DNA of 64,000 bases from Xiphydria camelus (GCA_963678675.1 OY783198.1:4593001-4657000), one strand, 5' to 3'. Counted from the first letter of the stretch, positions 37,199-50,010 are shown. The notes: a model not told the origin generated them from the sequence alone. Made by a program: numbers and translations.

Positions 37199-37427
37199 CA
37201 CGGGAAAAAAATTAATTGTAGTATCAATAAAGTTTGTGATAAATTTCGAGACAAGGCCGATTTGTCGTTACGGTAATCACAATTTTAGTAAAAATTACAG
37301 CAACGCTCGCGACTTCCACAAGTTTTACTATAATTTTTACTGAAGTTGTAGTTGTTGTAAAAACAAATCGAGCTTATCCTGAAAATTACCATGAATTTTA
37401 TAATTGCTACGACTTATTTTTTCCATG
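37199..37427. mobile_element. MITE-like palindromic element
   Basis: CACGGGAAAAAAATTAATTG at the left and acgacttattttttccatg at the right. Internal ttttagtaaaaattacag against tactataatttttactg is inverted. The termini resemble the CACTGAGAAAA class loosely. Confidence 0.55.
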
Positions 37428-39118
37428 TCGTACCTACTGGAAAGACTCTTGGATCCTTTTTTGATATTTTGCTTTGAAAAATAAATGGTAGAATTTATCG
37501 GACTGCATTCTTCGTCCGCTACAATTTACCTATTTCCTCGCTACTGTAGACGTTACTAAAAAGAAAAATTTCGACTTACACACGCAGGTAAGCGCCAAGT
37601 ACCATGCTACTCTATTTTGATATTTAGCACCTGTGAGCTACTTCGTAAGCCGGTAAGTACGATTGCTTATTTTTCTCCTTCTCCGGGATACGAGCAGGAC
37701 GCCCCATCGAGAACCACTGCGTCCTTCGTACATATCGTACGTTTAGTCCCGGGTCTCTCGGGCTCCTCCCCACACCGATCACCGCAGCGAAATCGAAAAA
37801 GTCCCGACCGCGAGTGCCACGGAGTCCACGAGTCTTCCGGCGCCCCCTCGGCCTTCCCCCTCGTAGCCGCACCGGCGGCGCAGCCCGAGGATAATGCAGG
37901 CAATAATTAAAACGCGATTGGAAGCGGTATATACCTACGACGCCGCGCGCGTCCCCGGCTCGTTATCTCCCCCGCCGCGACTCCAGTAAATGACTCACGG
38001 AGTCTCGAGTCCGCCTCGCGCGGCCACCCTCCCCCTCCAACCCTTTTTGCCGCGTGATATAAACGCGCGCGCGTGGTCGAGAGGGAAGAAAGGCGCCTTC
38101 GCGGCTAATCGGACGCGTCGGCGATAGGAGCCCTTTCACGGACGCTCCCTCGCGTTCGCGCTTACGCCTCTCGAAAATGGCCACTAACTTTCGGGCGACT
38201 TTAATCGGACATTAAAACCCGGATAGCGCGAAGCGCGGTAGCCCGGGTATACGGTGCGCCTCGCGGCTAACCGTCCCGCGGCACGCGATGCGCTTCGCGT
38301 TCGATCGACGTCCCCTTCGTCTTCTTATCGTCGTCGTCGTCGTCGTCGTTCACCTCTTCTCTTCTCCGCCTCCCCCTCCTCTTTCCACCGCTCCCGTCCT
38401 CAAGACGCGAAGTAAGGTCGCTCCGACGACGCCTGACGCGCGCAAGGCAGACCGGAGCGGACGGCTGCGGTTACACGTTACGGTGTATATGTAGATATAC
38501 CGCCGACCATTCGCGCGAGACACGGCACACACACCGACTTAATTGTATATCCGCGACCGGCGCGCGCAGCGGGACACTCGTGATAAAGAGCGGCGCGGTG
38601 TCGATTTTTTCACCACCTCGTAATTATTAATCCGCCTCGCTAATGGGAGGAACTATGCTAATGAAGAGACGCGTCGTCTATTTTCCCCACTTTGGACGTG
38701 TGATTAGCATCGCGGCGCGAGCGATTCGAGGCAGAGGTGAGATATTCCTCAATGTCTCTCGAGTCGATGAAGACCTCACGGGGGGAAGGGGGAGGGAGAA
38801 CCGCCCGTGCCCCGTAATATACGAGTACCTGTACCCGCCGCCAGGATCGTAGTCGATAACCTGACCGTCCGCGAGCACGCGCACCCATCAACGAGAGAGT
38901 GCGCGTTGGTATAATATCCTCGTCGTGGGTACAGAGAGGACGTACCGGCTCCTTTGCGCCTCTGGGTGCATCCACCTCGCCGCGCGGCGGCCGTGCGAAC
39001 GACTCGCTCGACGCGAGCGAAGTGCCGAGCGCGCGATTATTCGGTCGCAAAGCCTACGTTAACGGAATGCTTACGGCATGAGAGATTTTTGAGTACTCGG
39101 AGCCCGTATTCTTCGCCG
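37428..39118. other. Non-coding, mostly CpG-rich, with (TCG)n
   Basis: A (TCG)n microsatellite lies at 38328-38349. No gene recognised. Frames overlap on both strands. Confidence 0.5.
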
Positions 39119-39325
39119 CACTGGGAAACAAATTTGGTCAATCGAACCAAAATCTTGGCGATGATGATCGAACTGTTTGGTGAAATATGGATCCGTCGTC
39201 TGCGTTTGGTGTGATTGACCACTTTTTGGTTGGAGTAATTAAGAATTTGGTGAGAACGAAGTACTCGGTTCAACTGACCAGTACTTTGGTTAGAAGGGTT
39301 AAACGGTTGTATTTTTATAATGAAG
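39119..39325. mobile_element. MITE family A, truncated right end
   Basis: CACTGGGAAACAAATTTGGT, then aaccaaaatcttggcgatga and ggttcaactgaccagtactt. The usual terminal TTTTTCTCAGTG is not found. Confidence 0.75.
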
Positions 39326-40059
39326 AACTCGTGCGACAAAATTGAATGAAAGGGGTACAGATAAGTCGAGTAATCTTTAATTTTCAGCCGATACGAGAAA
39401 ATTGTCTGTTTGAAATTTTGGAATACGATACGCGTAGCCGTATTTTGTTTGCTTCAACTTTCCCCAAACGTTCGCCACACTTTAGCCATCCTTTTCTTTT
39501 TCACAGCGAGTAACGACCAACGCGCGACGCGGTAATGAGATTACTTCGCGCAAATCATCGCCCTCGTTCGCGTTCGACGCTCTCCGCAGTTTGAGATACG
39601 CTCGACGTTTAACCCCGCGCGCGTGCACAGCTCCGAACTGCACCTCGCGCGCGACGTCCGTACACCCAGACGTCGCCCGCGCGCGGAACTCGTAGAATCC
39701 CTTTTCAGCGCGCGGCGCTCGACGCCGCCGATCGAGACTTTACGAGCACCCCGTATTCCGGCATGCGTGCCTCGCGCGCGCGACCTCGCGCGACCCCGCG
39801 CGACCTCTCCCACATTACCTCGTCCACGCACCTCCTCTCTCGGGTAAGGTGGAGCGGACCTTCGCGGTAACCGTTTACAGCCTCTCGCGGACGGTACACG
39901 GCGAGATGGCGGGCAAAAGCGAGATGGAATGGACCGATTGCGAAATGAGGCGCGCGGTCGTTGCGCATCGAGGGGGGGTCATCGTTGTCGTATCTTTGAT
40001 TGCTTTGTAGAAACTTCCGGTAGATGTCGATTTCAAATCGGATGTTTTTAAGGAGTGCG
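39326..40059. other. Non-coding stretch
   Basis: AT-rich to about 39500, CpG-rich after that, no gene seen. Confidence 0.5.
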
Positions 40060-40296
40060 CGCAGAGAAAAAGAATTAATTGAATCTACTGAAAATTACTT
40101 GCGGGGTCGCAATTAATTATCAATTTATAGATATCAATGAAAATGTTTAGTGCATCAATTTGATATCTCTTTCTTACAATTTACGTTGAATAGAGTGCGA
40201 TTGCAAGGTAGAAATATCAGATTGACGCGTTAAAAGATTTCGTTGATATGAATTGATAATTACTTGCAACCCCGCAAGTAATTCTTTTTCTCAGTG
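40060..40296. mobile_element. MITE family C
   Basis: CGCAGAGAAAAAGAATTAAT at the left and gtaattctttttctcagtg at the right. Inner arms ctgaaaattacttgcggggt and ttacttgcaaccccgc are inverted. Confidence 0.85.
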
Positions 40297-41709
40297 CAAT
40301 TCATGGCGAATTCGACCGGACTGCTCTGGTAGGCACAGAATGCATTTTTCCCATATTTCAACCAATGACGGTACTGAAAAACTGGGGCACGGTCCAGTTG
40401 AAATCGCTGTTATCAAACGCTGAATTTCACACCTCGATTCTACCGCGTTAACGCTAAAACCATTGCAGGCGATCAATTTGATCGGTATTTCATTCAGAGC
40501 GCCATTCAATCCCGATTATCTCGTAACCCACGAGGTTTTCGCCAAAATTGCTAGAATACTTTTTCGTAGATTATATCTTGATCTACAAAAAAGTTCTTTT
40601 ACGATACGTGGCAAAAATCCACAGACAACGAGATAATTGTCGATCAAAATGATCGTTTCAGAACTCGCCATCTCGGCAGGTAATTCTACCGTTACCCCAC
40701 TGCGTTTCCATCCCACGTTACGAAACCCGGATTAAATCGGACGCGAATAAATCTCAAACGCGAGATAAGAGAGCCCACAGGCTCGATTTTTCCTTTCAAC
40801 GCGCGCAGGAGCTTCGACCGATTCCCCGGCACCGACGATTCGACCTTTCCGCCGATCGTGACGCCGTTTTCTTCTCGCGGTGCACGGAGCGCGCCATTAC
40901 GTTATCAGAAAACTACGCAAACAGCGCCCGACCCCCCGGCCGACCTCCGTAATTGAAAGTGTTGGCGGCGCGGAGAAAGACGGACCGGCCGACCGACCGC
41001 AAGTGACTCGCGCGCGTACCACATACGGTCGCGCGCGTGTACACCTAACGAGTAGCGCCCGCGATACGTATACGCGCCTCGTCCACCCGGACGCATCACG
41101 TACCCGTGCGATGGAAGCGGGTAATCGCCTCGGCGAAGACGTGAGCGCGACGCGGCTGCCTTTTTCTACGCGCGCCGAGACGCTTCCAGATCGATTTGGC
41201 AAGCGATCGTAAGCGCGATTCGAAAGTTCGATCCGTCTTCGGTTCGGAGGGACCCGCGTGCGAATCCGGGGAAAGGTCGTACGTGGCTTTTAATCGTGTA
41301 GCGAAGGCGCGCGCGCGCGTGGTCCAAAGTACAATCGGCGAGTAGAGCGTCGTTACGTACCTTGGCACACTTTTTTCGATTTTTCAGCGCGGCGATCGAA
41401 ATGTATCGACTATCTCGACGATCGACTCTCGGAGCGCGCCGCGCGCACGCGGCGGGCGTCTGTGGATTTCTGGGGAAATTGATGTCGAGTCGCGCGACAG
41501 TCGTCGGCGTTAACCCACTTCTCAGGAATCGCTTTCAAATTACGCGAGAATCTCGCGTTCTGTAATAAAAGTGCGTCGCGTAATCTGGAAACGGGCCGAT
41601 GTCCCGCGCAACCTCGAAAATCGAGAAATCACGTTATCCGAGCGATTTCCACATTTGCCCGTTACGCGGACGATCGCGAAATTACCGAGTGCCTATCTAA
41701 AAGTATGGC
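40297..41709. other. Non-coding with one palindrome
   Basis: 40506-40650 is a family-S-like palindrome (cgattatctcgtaac against acaacgagataattg). 40740-41700 is CpG-rich with overlapping frames and no domain. Confidence 0.45.
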
Positions 41710-43724
41710 GGGGAGAGTTGCCGAATTTGAACCGGCGTCTAGATCGAACAACCCCCGTATTTAGACCAGTAGGGATATCTTTCGTTGTTTGACTAGTTGC
41801 ACCATATGCTTAATATAAACTTGAAGCTGGATGGCGCACCTTTTTTGTTAGTGCTGATGGCCATCATTTGTAGCTAGTAAGCAATGACAGTTTTCACTGC
41901 AGGACACTAGGAAAATTCATCAATTGATCGAAGCTTTGCTAATCGTATGTCTTAATGTGTACTTGAAAATTACATTTACAGAGCTATAAAGTGACACGAT
42001 TGCTTTAAAGTTTTGTGCTGCCATCGAAATTTGGTAACACGCGTTCAATATAAAGTTTTATAGGAGAGAGTTGCCTGTATTGAACCGGTACCTAAATTGA
42101 AACTCCTGGCTATTTTAAATAAATGAGCATTTCTACTGATTCCAAAGATTTTGATTTTTGTCAAAATCTTAAGCGCTGATTCTAAAAATCATGCACTTAT
42201 TGACCCTTATTGATATTGTTAAAACAAGCTAAGTGACTTCTGGGAAACTTTTCAGGAATTGCAGAAAACGTTTAATTTTCCAAAATGAAAGTAAACGGCT
42301 TGAGTGACACACCGAAATAACACATGCAGGATATGCGTACTTGCATTCTTTCTGCACTAAATGATGCGTCTATATGTTAAATGCGCATTTCCGACAAAAC
42401 ACGAAAATGCCCGAAAATGTTACTTGGCGTCTTTTAACAATAAACGATTCATATATATCCTATATATTGACTATATCTCAAAGGAAATATCAAATATTAA
42501 CGATTTTATGTACGAGAACATTTTCTTTTCATGGAAAATCATCGATATCTCGGTGATTCTTTAAGATTTCCTCAATAAGAGTGCGTGATTTTTGGAATCA
42601 GCGCTTAAGATTTTGACAAAAATCGAAATCTCTGGAATCGGACTCTCGACCATCCTATTTTGTGTATTTTTTCGCGCTGATTATGAAAATCATTAATATA
42701 TTGAGGAAATCTCAAAGGAACACCGAGATATCGATGATTTCTGGCAGAAAAATAATTTTTTTATACACAAAATCAGCGTTATTTTATATTTCCTTTGAGA
42801 TTTCGACCTAATGACTGTGGTTTTCGGAATCAGCGTAAAAAAATACATAAGATAGGGTGATCCAGAATTCGATTCCAGAGATTTCGATTTTTGCGAAAAA
42901 TTTAAGGCATACCCCTTAGATTTTTCGCAAAAATCGAAATCTCTGGAATCGAATTCTCGACCATCCTATCTTATGTATTTTTTCGCGCTGATTACGAAAA
43001 TGATATATTTATTGAGGAAATCTCAACGGAACACCGAGATATCGATGATTTCTTGCGGAAAAAAAATTTCTTTATACACAAAATCAGCGTTATTTCATAT
43101 TTCCTTTGAGATTTCGACCAAATAACCGTGCTTTTCGGAATCAGCGTAAAAAAATACATAAGATAGGGTGATCCAGAATTCGATTCAAGAGATTTCGATT
43201 TTTGCGAAAAATCTAAGGCATACCCCTTAGATTTTTCGCAAAAATCGAAATCTCTGGAATCGAATTCTCGACCATCCTATCTTATGTATTTTTTCGCGCT
43301 GATTACGAAAATTATAGATATATCGAGGATATCTCAAAGGAAAACCGAGATATCGATGATTTTCCGTGAAAAAAGTAATTTTCCGGTACATAAAATCACC
43401 GATATCTTATATTTCCTTTGAGATATCGTCAATATATCTGCCATTTTCGGAATCAGCATGAAAAAATATATCGGATAGGGTGATCGGGAGATCGATTTTA
43501 GAGATTTCCATTTTTGCGAAAAATTGAACTCTCGACCATCCTATCTTATGTACAAGGCAACCAGATCAAAGTGTATACAAATATTTTTCGAAAAATTCAA
43601 CTGCATCAATTTCAAGCACACGTAATGCCTTATTATTTCCGCGTGTCGTTATTTCTCCAAAATACTCCATTTCCAACATTTACTGAAAAATACCTCAAGT
43701 GATCCAGATCAGGCGACTCTCCCC
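41710..43724. mobile_element. ~2-kb non-autonomous element with GGGGAGAGTYGCC ends carrying palindromic H array 2
   Basis: ggggagagttgcc at 41710-41722 is inverted as ggcgactctcccc at 43712-43724. A second left-end-like sequence (gagagagttgcctgtattga) is at about 42065, suggesting a nested or internally duplicated copy. No transposase frame is present. I could not find a convincing target duplication. Confidence 0.6.
42130..43560. repeat. H array 2: tandem ~311-bp palindromic units
   Basis: Hairpins 42843-42978 and 43154-43289 (136 bp each) are nearly identical and 311 bp apart. Arms are atacataagatagggtgat and catcctatcttatgtat. Between them are ctcggtg-, tatttcctttgag- and aatcagcgtaaaaaa-type blocks. 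Unit starts recur at about 42632, 42943 and 43252. Same family as 11310-12067. Confidence 0.85.
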
Positions 43725-44650
43725 TACCAATTTAAAGAGCAACGTACGCGCGACTGCGGTTCGATTCTTAGACAGAGAGGGGTTCAAGGTTCACTCGCGC
43801 GCCGCACGAGAGATCTAGACGGTCCCACCTGTTGCACCACCACAGCACGCGAGCACGACGCGTACGACTGTAGATTTACTCCAGGTACCTGCATCCTCGC
43901 GACTCGCGTCCTACATAACGCACGCGTGTACTTTATACCCGCTCGCGTTAAAAGGGTGCGAAACGACGGATTCGCCACTCGCAACCGGACTCTCGTGGTG
44001 AGAGAAACGCGGAACGTAAATACTCGCAATTAGTGGTACAGCGTTGCACGCGGCACCCGGCCGACGATCGACTTACGATCCACGCTACATCGCCGCGCGA
44101 TGTACGTTTATACGGACGGTAGGTATACATGTATGCTCTCTCGCGTGCGGATTGTAAATATCGCCGCGGCTATACCGAGAGAACGAGCGCGCGCTCGCGC
44201 GATTGCCCAAACACATTTTTGGGTAAACATTCACTTTTACAGCGAAGACGAGCGGTCGTCACGCGACCTCGTCCATCCGATCGGGCCCGCGCATCGATTG
44301 CGCCGCGTATAGAGCTGGGCCGTCTCTTCGCGTCTTGCATAACACTCGACTTTTTCACACGTTCGTAATTCAGAGAAAGAAGCCCGCGGAGTCGTCGCCT
44401 CTTGACGCGCGCGCGCGAATTAGCCGCGATTGTGCGCGCGACGGGATCATCCCCGCGTCGGTGATGGCTGCAGCGGACGCGATGACGCGGCGCGAAGGGG
44501 AAACGCGCGGCGAGAGCACTGAGGACGTGTGCCGACTGCGAACCTTGCCGCCTCCTCCCCGGGATTTTCCATACGCGAAACGGTCGTTGATCGGAATTTC
44601 CAGTGGGAGAGAACAGTGGAAAACTCGACTGGTCCGCGTATTCTCAAATC
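43725..44650. other. CpG-rich non-coding stretch
   Basis: Overlapping frames on both strands, no recognised gene. Confidence 0.5.
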
Positions 44651-45011
44651 CACGGAAAAAAAGATTTTGCAATCTCGGCAAAACTAGGTTCAGCTGGGAA
44701 CTTTTTGCTACCGTGATAGAAATATTATCTGTGGCAGGAAATGATATGTTTCACTTATAATCGCATCTAGTGTCTTCTGCCATTGTCGTTTAACACCAAA
44801 AGTGGTCTATATCGCAGAATTTTTTACAATGTAACCACACACACAATCGCGGTGAAATTTTTTTTCGATAAATATACTTGCCATTCCAACAAATATTTCT
44901 AACATCATTGGACATATCTTTTGGTTGCCACGGATAATATTTTTCCCAGACAGCAAGAAATTCTCAGGCACACTTAGTATTGTTAAAACCGCAAAATCAT
45001 TTTTTCCCGTG
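44651..45011. mobile_element. MITE family G containing a family-F fragment
   Basis: CACGGAAAAAAAGATTTTGC at the left and gcaaaatcattttttcccgt at the right. The interior from about 44745 to 44832 (tagtgtcttctgccattgtc, aacaccaaaagtggtc) is family F. Confidence 0.75.
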
Positions 45012-46381
45012 TAAAAAGAAGGAATTTCGAAATCGCGCGTCCCGTTCACGTGTACCGGGAGCACGCCGACGCGCACGCGGGCGTATCGCCTCTCGTCTCG
45101 GAAACGTTGAATCGGTATAGAGAGGAGAAACTCCGGCGTTCGAACGGTAAACACATTAAAATCGGAGACAGTGGGACCCATCGAACGTCGGTGGTGGCTC
45201 CTAAGGTCGAAAGTCAAGCCGTGCCCGAGGCGCATAGGCGAAAACCATAAAGTCGTCGTCGTCGTGGTCCCCTCGATATTTCCCGTAAAAATGGAGAAAT
45301 TGAGGCAACGCTCGCGCGCGCGTCACGATTTATCGTCGCATCGTGTTTCGTCATTCGGGATGATACCGCGAGCCGCGCGCGGGGCTTTGAGAGGAGTCGC
45401 TCCTTATACGAGGCGCGGTGACGATGATATCTGCTTTTGGGAAATAGCCCGGGTCCCCGATTACCAATACCTAATACCTATAACTGGACTCCGTTTCTCG
45501 GATCGTGTCGTCGTTCGGCTGGAATTGCCATGGGAACGGTCCGCCCAAAGGGCGCTATAAACGAAATCGTCGTGGGAGCTTAATCTACACGTTCCGGATC
45601 AATTCGAATCTCATGAGCGTACGTTTCGTTCGTTTATCTACGCATCTGTGAACATCGGGCGAGAAAAAATGGGCGTGGCTGTGTATCATACGTTGCTTGA
45701 GAAAAAAAAATTCAAGAAAAATACCTAACGGATTCGATAATTTACGTAAAAGAACCGTGGAATTGGATTCCGATTGAAAAACATTAACAAGGATCCACAC
45801 GCGGGTTCAACGCTTTCAGTTCCATCGTATTTCCATCATCGTTGCATCAGAAGCATTTAGAAAGTTCGCAAATACGTATGTAATATAAACGCGTCGCTCG
45901 CGACGACGAACATTGATTTCCGCGCGTCCATCGATTCGAGTCTTCTTGGAGTGAAATTAAAAACTCGCTGCCAAAGAGAGAGAGAGAGAGAGAGACCGCG
46001 CGAGAAGGGAAAAGAAAGCCTTAAAAAATAATAGGCCAAGCGGCGACTGTATTTCGGCGTAAAAGAAATATCGAACGATACCTCCGAAACGTGGAATCCG
46101 AGATGATCCGACTTCCTGTGCCTTTTGTACGAAGTATCGACGTTTACTCATCCGGGCCCGTAAAGCACACACACTACACGCGCACGGATGTACCTACCGC
46201 GCGTAGCGACACTTAGGTACATATATCGTATACGAGAACGAGCGGAAGAGCACTGCATTCAAGGTCCATGTCGGCGATTCGTTAGCCGTATCATCCTGGG
46301 AGACCGACAGCCGCGGTAGAACGTCGAATAAATCGCGTCGAAGGAGGAAAAGTAAACAACACAAAACGAAGAGTATATCAA
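45012..46381. other. Non-coding with GA microsatellite
   Basis: (GA)n at about 45974-45993. Otherwise mixed composition with no gene recognised. Confidence 0.5.
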
Positions 46382-46606
46382 CACTGAGAACAAAGTATGG
46401 TAGATCAGACTAAACTAGCGGTCACTGACGGGGGAACGCGGATTTGGTTACTTGAACTAATAATTTGCTAGAATTGACTACAGCTTACTTTCGTCAAGTA
46501 ATTTCAACTCATTTTACAATCGAATTATTTCATTCGAATAACTTGATCGACATTTCCCCGCCCGTGACCGACAATTTAGTCCGATCTACTATTTTTCTTC
46601 TCCGTG
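46382..46606. mobile_element. MITE family D
   Basis: CACTGAGAACAAAGTATGG at the left and atttttcttctccgtg at the right. The interior ggttacttgaactaataatt and ttccccgcccgtgaccgac match 3738-3964. Confidence 0.85.
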
Positions 46607-47571
46607 CAAGGACAATACATCTGTCCGACCCGCTGAAGAATCGACGAATTTTCAGATTTATGATCAGTCGAAAAAAGTAATTCTACCAATCGCCGATCTC
46701 CAATTCCGTTGGTTCGTCAGCGGGTCGGAAAGATTCATCGTTCTTGTGAGTATACGAAAAAATCGAACATTCGAGAAAGAACTGACGAACGACTTCGCAA
46801 TTATATCCGACGATAAATTTCGCGTTACGCGACTATTACCCGGTCGGGAAAGCCAGTCGCCCTGTTCGGCTGTCCTCGCATCGTCGGAACTCGATACGCG
46901 TCTCGAAGTTCTGGCACGCACGTTCGCCATTATGCAAACTGCTCCCGATCGACGTACCCGGCATCCGGCGCATTGTCGTCGAACCACGAAATCGCCATGA
47001 CTCTCGACACCGATCGAACGACTTCATATATTCGACTCCCGAGATTCGATCACGATTTAGCGCGTCTCCGAGGCATGTTACGTTAAATGTCAAAGCGTTT
47101 CTTCGCACAGCAAGCACTCGATGTTTTACGTACGTGCATCGCGCGACTGCATCCGTACAGTGTATGCGTGCGCATCGTCAGCTGTTGCGCCCGGCCACCG
47201 AAGTACGTGGTGCCACCTGTTGACAGCTCCGCGCAGCAAACTTCGCGTTTTACGCCGTTCGCTCAGCATCAAAGTCTCTCTGTTCTTGACGATCGTAGAA
47301 ACAGCGACGTTCCGAGTTACAAAGTTAATGAAAGGTCATCGCGAGGTGCGTTACATAATTTCTCTCAGGTATCGCACCGATTCGCTGCAATGCACGATTC
47401 TTCGCGTCCTCCTCTTCCACCCGGTGTCCCGTAATCAGAGACTGGCAAAGCGCGGCTAGTTTTGAAAAGTGAAGCGACGGAAGCGCCGGAGAAATTGTAT
47501 TGAATGGGATAAAAAAGGAACTAGTGAAAAAATCTCCGGTAAATTACGGATTTATATAGAAAGTATTACTA
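46607..47571. other. Non-coding with one short palindrome
   Basis: gtccgacccgctgaagaa near 46622 is inverted at about 46711-46728 as ttcgtcagcgggtcgga. The rest shows nothing recognised. Confidence 0.45.
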
Positions 47572-47869
47572 CATGGAGAAAAAGGAGTTTGCAGTCTTAG
47601 CAAAATTAGGTTTTGTTTAAACCTTTTTGCTATTACGACAAAGGTATTATCTGTGGCAAAAATTTCACTATAGTTAAATTTGCTGTCATTGGATTTACTG
47701 TTATATATCCAATGATAGCAAATTTAACTGTAGTCGCAGTTAAATTTTTTTCGATAAAAATATTTGCTATTTCGACAAATATTTTATTATTATTTTATTT
47801 TTATCATGATAGCAAAATTTCTCGGCAAAACCCAGTTTTACGTCAGACTGCAAAATCATTTTCTCCGTG
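47572..47869. mobile_element. MITE family G
   Basis: CATGGAGAAAAAGGAGTTTG at the left (preceded by TA) and actgcaaaatcattttctcc at the right. Long palindromic interior with aatttaactgtagtcgcag and actatagttaaatttgct. Confidence 0.8.
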
Positions 47870-48226
47870 CAGTAAGAATCCTGGGTAAAATCTGCTGTAT
47901 TAATTTTCATGCCAGTTCGGATATTAGGACAGCAACCCTAATTCCCCCTCTTCGAGATATAATGTCTTATCGTTTTCGCGAGTGGAAAATACAAATCCCT
48001 CGTAAACCAAATATTGTCCGCACGGATAACGTGTATAACAGCGTGCGACAATTTCTCCCGATTACTTCACCGCGTCGATGACGGCCGGTGTTGAATGGCA
48101 AATGGAACGTGTTCCGTTCCCCTTGTTATCGAAATTTCAGAAATATCGAAAGTATAAACTTTCCGAAAATTTCGCTCGCACTTTCGTAACCGCGATGCGG
48201 AACAACGCCGAGGATATTAACAAATA

Positions 48227-48384
48227 AGGAGCAGACTTTCAAAAAGCAGTTTGTCCATATATTTTTTTCGCAATTTCTTGCATAAGTTTGAAAGCTTAAT
48301 GTTATTTCCTAAAAGAAGGACAGTTTTTGGCCTCTCCTGAAAAAATGCTAATATGGACAAACTACTTTTTGGAAGTCTGCTCCT
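48227..48384. mobile_element. 158-bp MITE with perfect 6-bp target duplication
   Basis: Terminal inverted repeats aggagcagactttcaaaaag and cttttt-ggaagtctgctcct continue through agtttgtccatat and atatggacaaact, for about 34 bp. CAAATA flanks the element exactly on both sides (48221-48226 and 48385-48390). No coding capacity. The 47870-48220 stretch before it shows nothing. Confidence 0.85.
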
Positions 48385-48390
48385 CAAATA

Positions 48391-48707
48391 GCCAAGTTGG
48401 GACACCCTATATGTGTCGCACGCATACTCATGAATAGCCGAGTTAAGAGAATATTACCTATTACCAATATATGTCGTCAAAGCGACAACTGCAATGAGAA
48501 TACACTATAGGACGGCTCCATGTAAGCGAGTAACCGGCGCATGTACGGCGTACCCGCAGCTCGGATCGCAATCGCGCGTTCGCCGCGGCTAATCGACATC
48601 GGCGATTGACGACAGATAGTATAGGGTCACGGGTCGAAGGAAAGTATAAGTACGCGTACTCTCTGTGAGAGAGATAAATGATTCTCTCTCTCTTATTGCG
48701 CCCTGTA
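48391..48707. other. Non-coding stretch
   Basis: Mixed composition, with short GA/CT runs near 48665-48692. No gene seen. Confidence 0.5.
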
Positions 48708-49080
48708 CACTAAGAGATAAATAACTTGGTTAAAATGACAAAACGCATTTGGTTAAACGAGTTCAATTATTTTAACCAAAATACTAGTAAATTGAACCAA
48801 ATATCAAATTATTCGAATTATATTTTTAGTAATTCTAACTAAACGTCTAGTAATTCTAACCAGAAAATGATCAGTTTGACCAAACAGACAGAGGAACGAT
48901 ATTTCACCAAACGGTTTGGCAACACAGTAAAAAAGTAGTGTTAATATTTAACAGCATTTCACCGGTGTGGGGACCGATATGTACCACATCTGGTGTCATT
49001 CGGTCTTACGCCATTGTTATCTAACACCGAAAGTGGTCTCCAGGATTTTGCTTAAATTAACAAGGTTATTTTTTTCAATG
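48708..49080. mobile_element. MITE family A split by a nested family-F MITE
   Basis: CACTAAGAGATAAATAACTT to gttatttttttcaatg, flanked by TA on both sides (48706-48707 and 49081-49082). After cgatatttcaccaaacggtt, family-F sequence occupies about 48925-49033 (ttcaccggtgtgggg, ctggtgtcattcggtcttac). Family A then resumes at ggtctccaggattttgc. Confidence 0.85.
48925..49033. mobile_element. Nested MITE family F
   Basis: acagtaaaaaagtagtgtta, ttcaccggtgtgggg, tggtgtcattcggtcttacg and atctaacacc match 61207-61359, but the copy lacks the attttgtacagcg end. Confidence 0.75.
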
Positions 49081-49082
49081 TA

Positions 49083-50010
49083 CAATCACACGATCGATAT
49101 TTACCCATGTAATGGTAGAAAAGTTCCGAATTTCTCGTCAACCGCGCAAAGCCCTGATAGTAAACAGAGGACTCTCTTCGTCGAGTAATATACCCGGCGT
49201 TTTTGACGCGCTTTTTGTAACGGTCTCCGAACCGGGGCGCGCGAGCTGGCACTCCTAATTAGAGCGCAGCTCCGTCGTAAAACCCTGGGACCGATTAAGA
49301 TTCGACGATGACCACGGTCATTGCTTTACGACGGGGTGAAAGAGCGCGGGCAACGCCCCACGGTACCGTTCTGCTCTGCAGCGGGTTCGCATTCACCCCC
49401 GCGCGATACCGTTGCTCCAAATTGGAACTTTTTTTGGAGAAGTTCCGTTAGTTTTTCCGCTGGTATAAAATTACGGTAAAAAGGTCGGAGGAATGATCCC
49501 TCCAATTACCACCTCTTGGGGGGATAGGCAACAACCGCAAATAAAACGAGGCCTACGAACCTCTCTCGACCCTATTGTATACCTATTCTGTTTGAGTCGC
49601 GACGAACCGCGCTGCACTTTCTAGCGGAGGAAGCGCACCCGCCTGTTTACTTTCCCCGTAATCGAATCCCGATCGCCCGTCGCCGGCGAGAAAAGTTACC
49701 ATAGGAATTTCCATCCGTCGCGCGTCGATTGTCCCACGCGTTCGACACATCGAGAGAACGCTATAGGGTAAAAGTGGGATGGATGTCCCAGTTTATATTC
49801 AACTTCGAACGCGATTTTCTCAAAATGCAATGGAGATAGGCGAAAAATGTAAAGTACCTTTTTTATAGTAAATATATAGAGGAACATTTTTTATTTAAAC
49901 TTTTTTTTGGTATCTGCAATTGACTTCGAGATTATCAATTTTAAACTTGCTCTTCAACCGATGTGTCTGTCCCACTTTGATTTTAAACTTGGTATTCCTA
50001 ATATATTATA
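49083..50010. other. Non-coding with a weak palindrome
   Basis: About 49780-49990 contains gatgtcccagtttatatt against ctgtcccactttgatttt in the same orientation, plus inverted AT-rich segments. CpG-rich at 49200-49700. No gene seen. Confidence 0.4.

Noticed and set aside
42130..43560. CRISPR-like regular repeats
   Set aside because: The repeats are ~311-bp palindromic tandem units with no short direct repeats and unique spacers, in a eukaryotic genome without cas genes.
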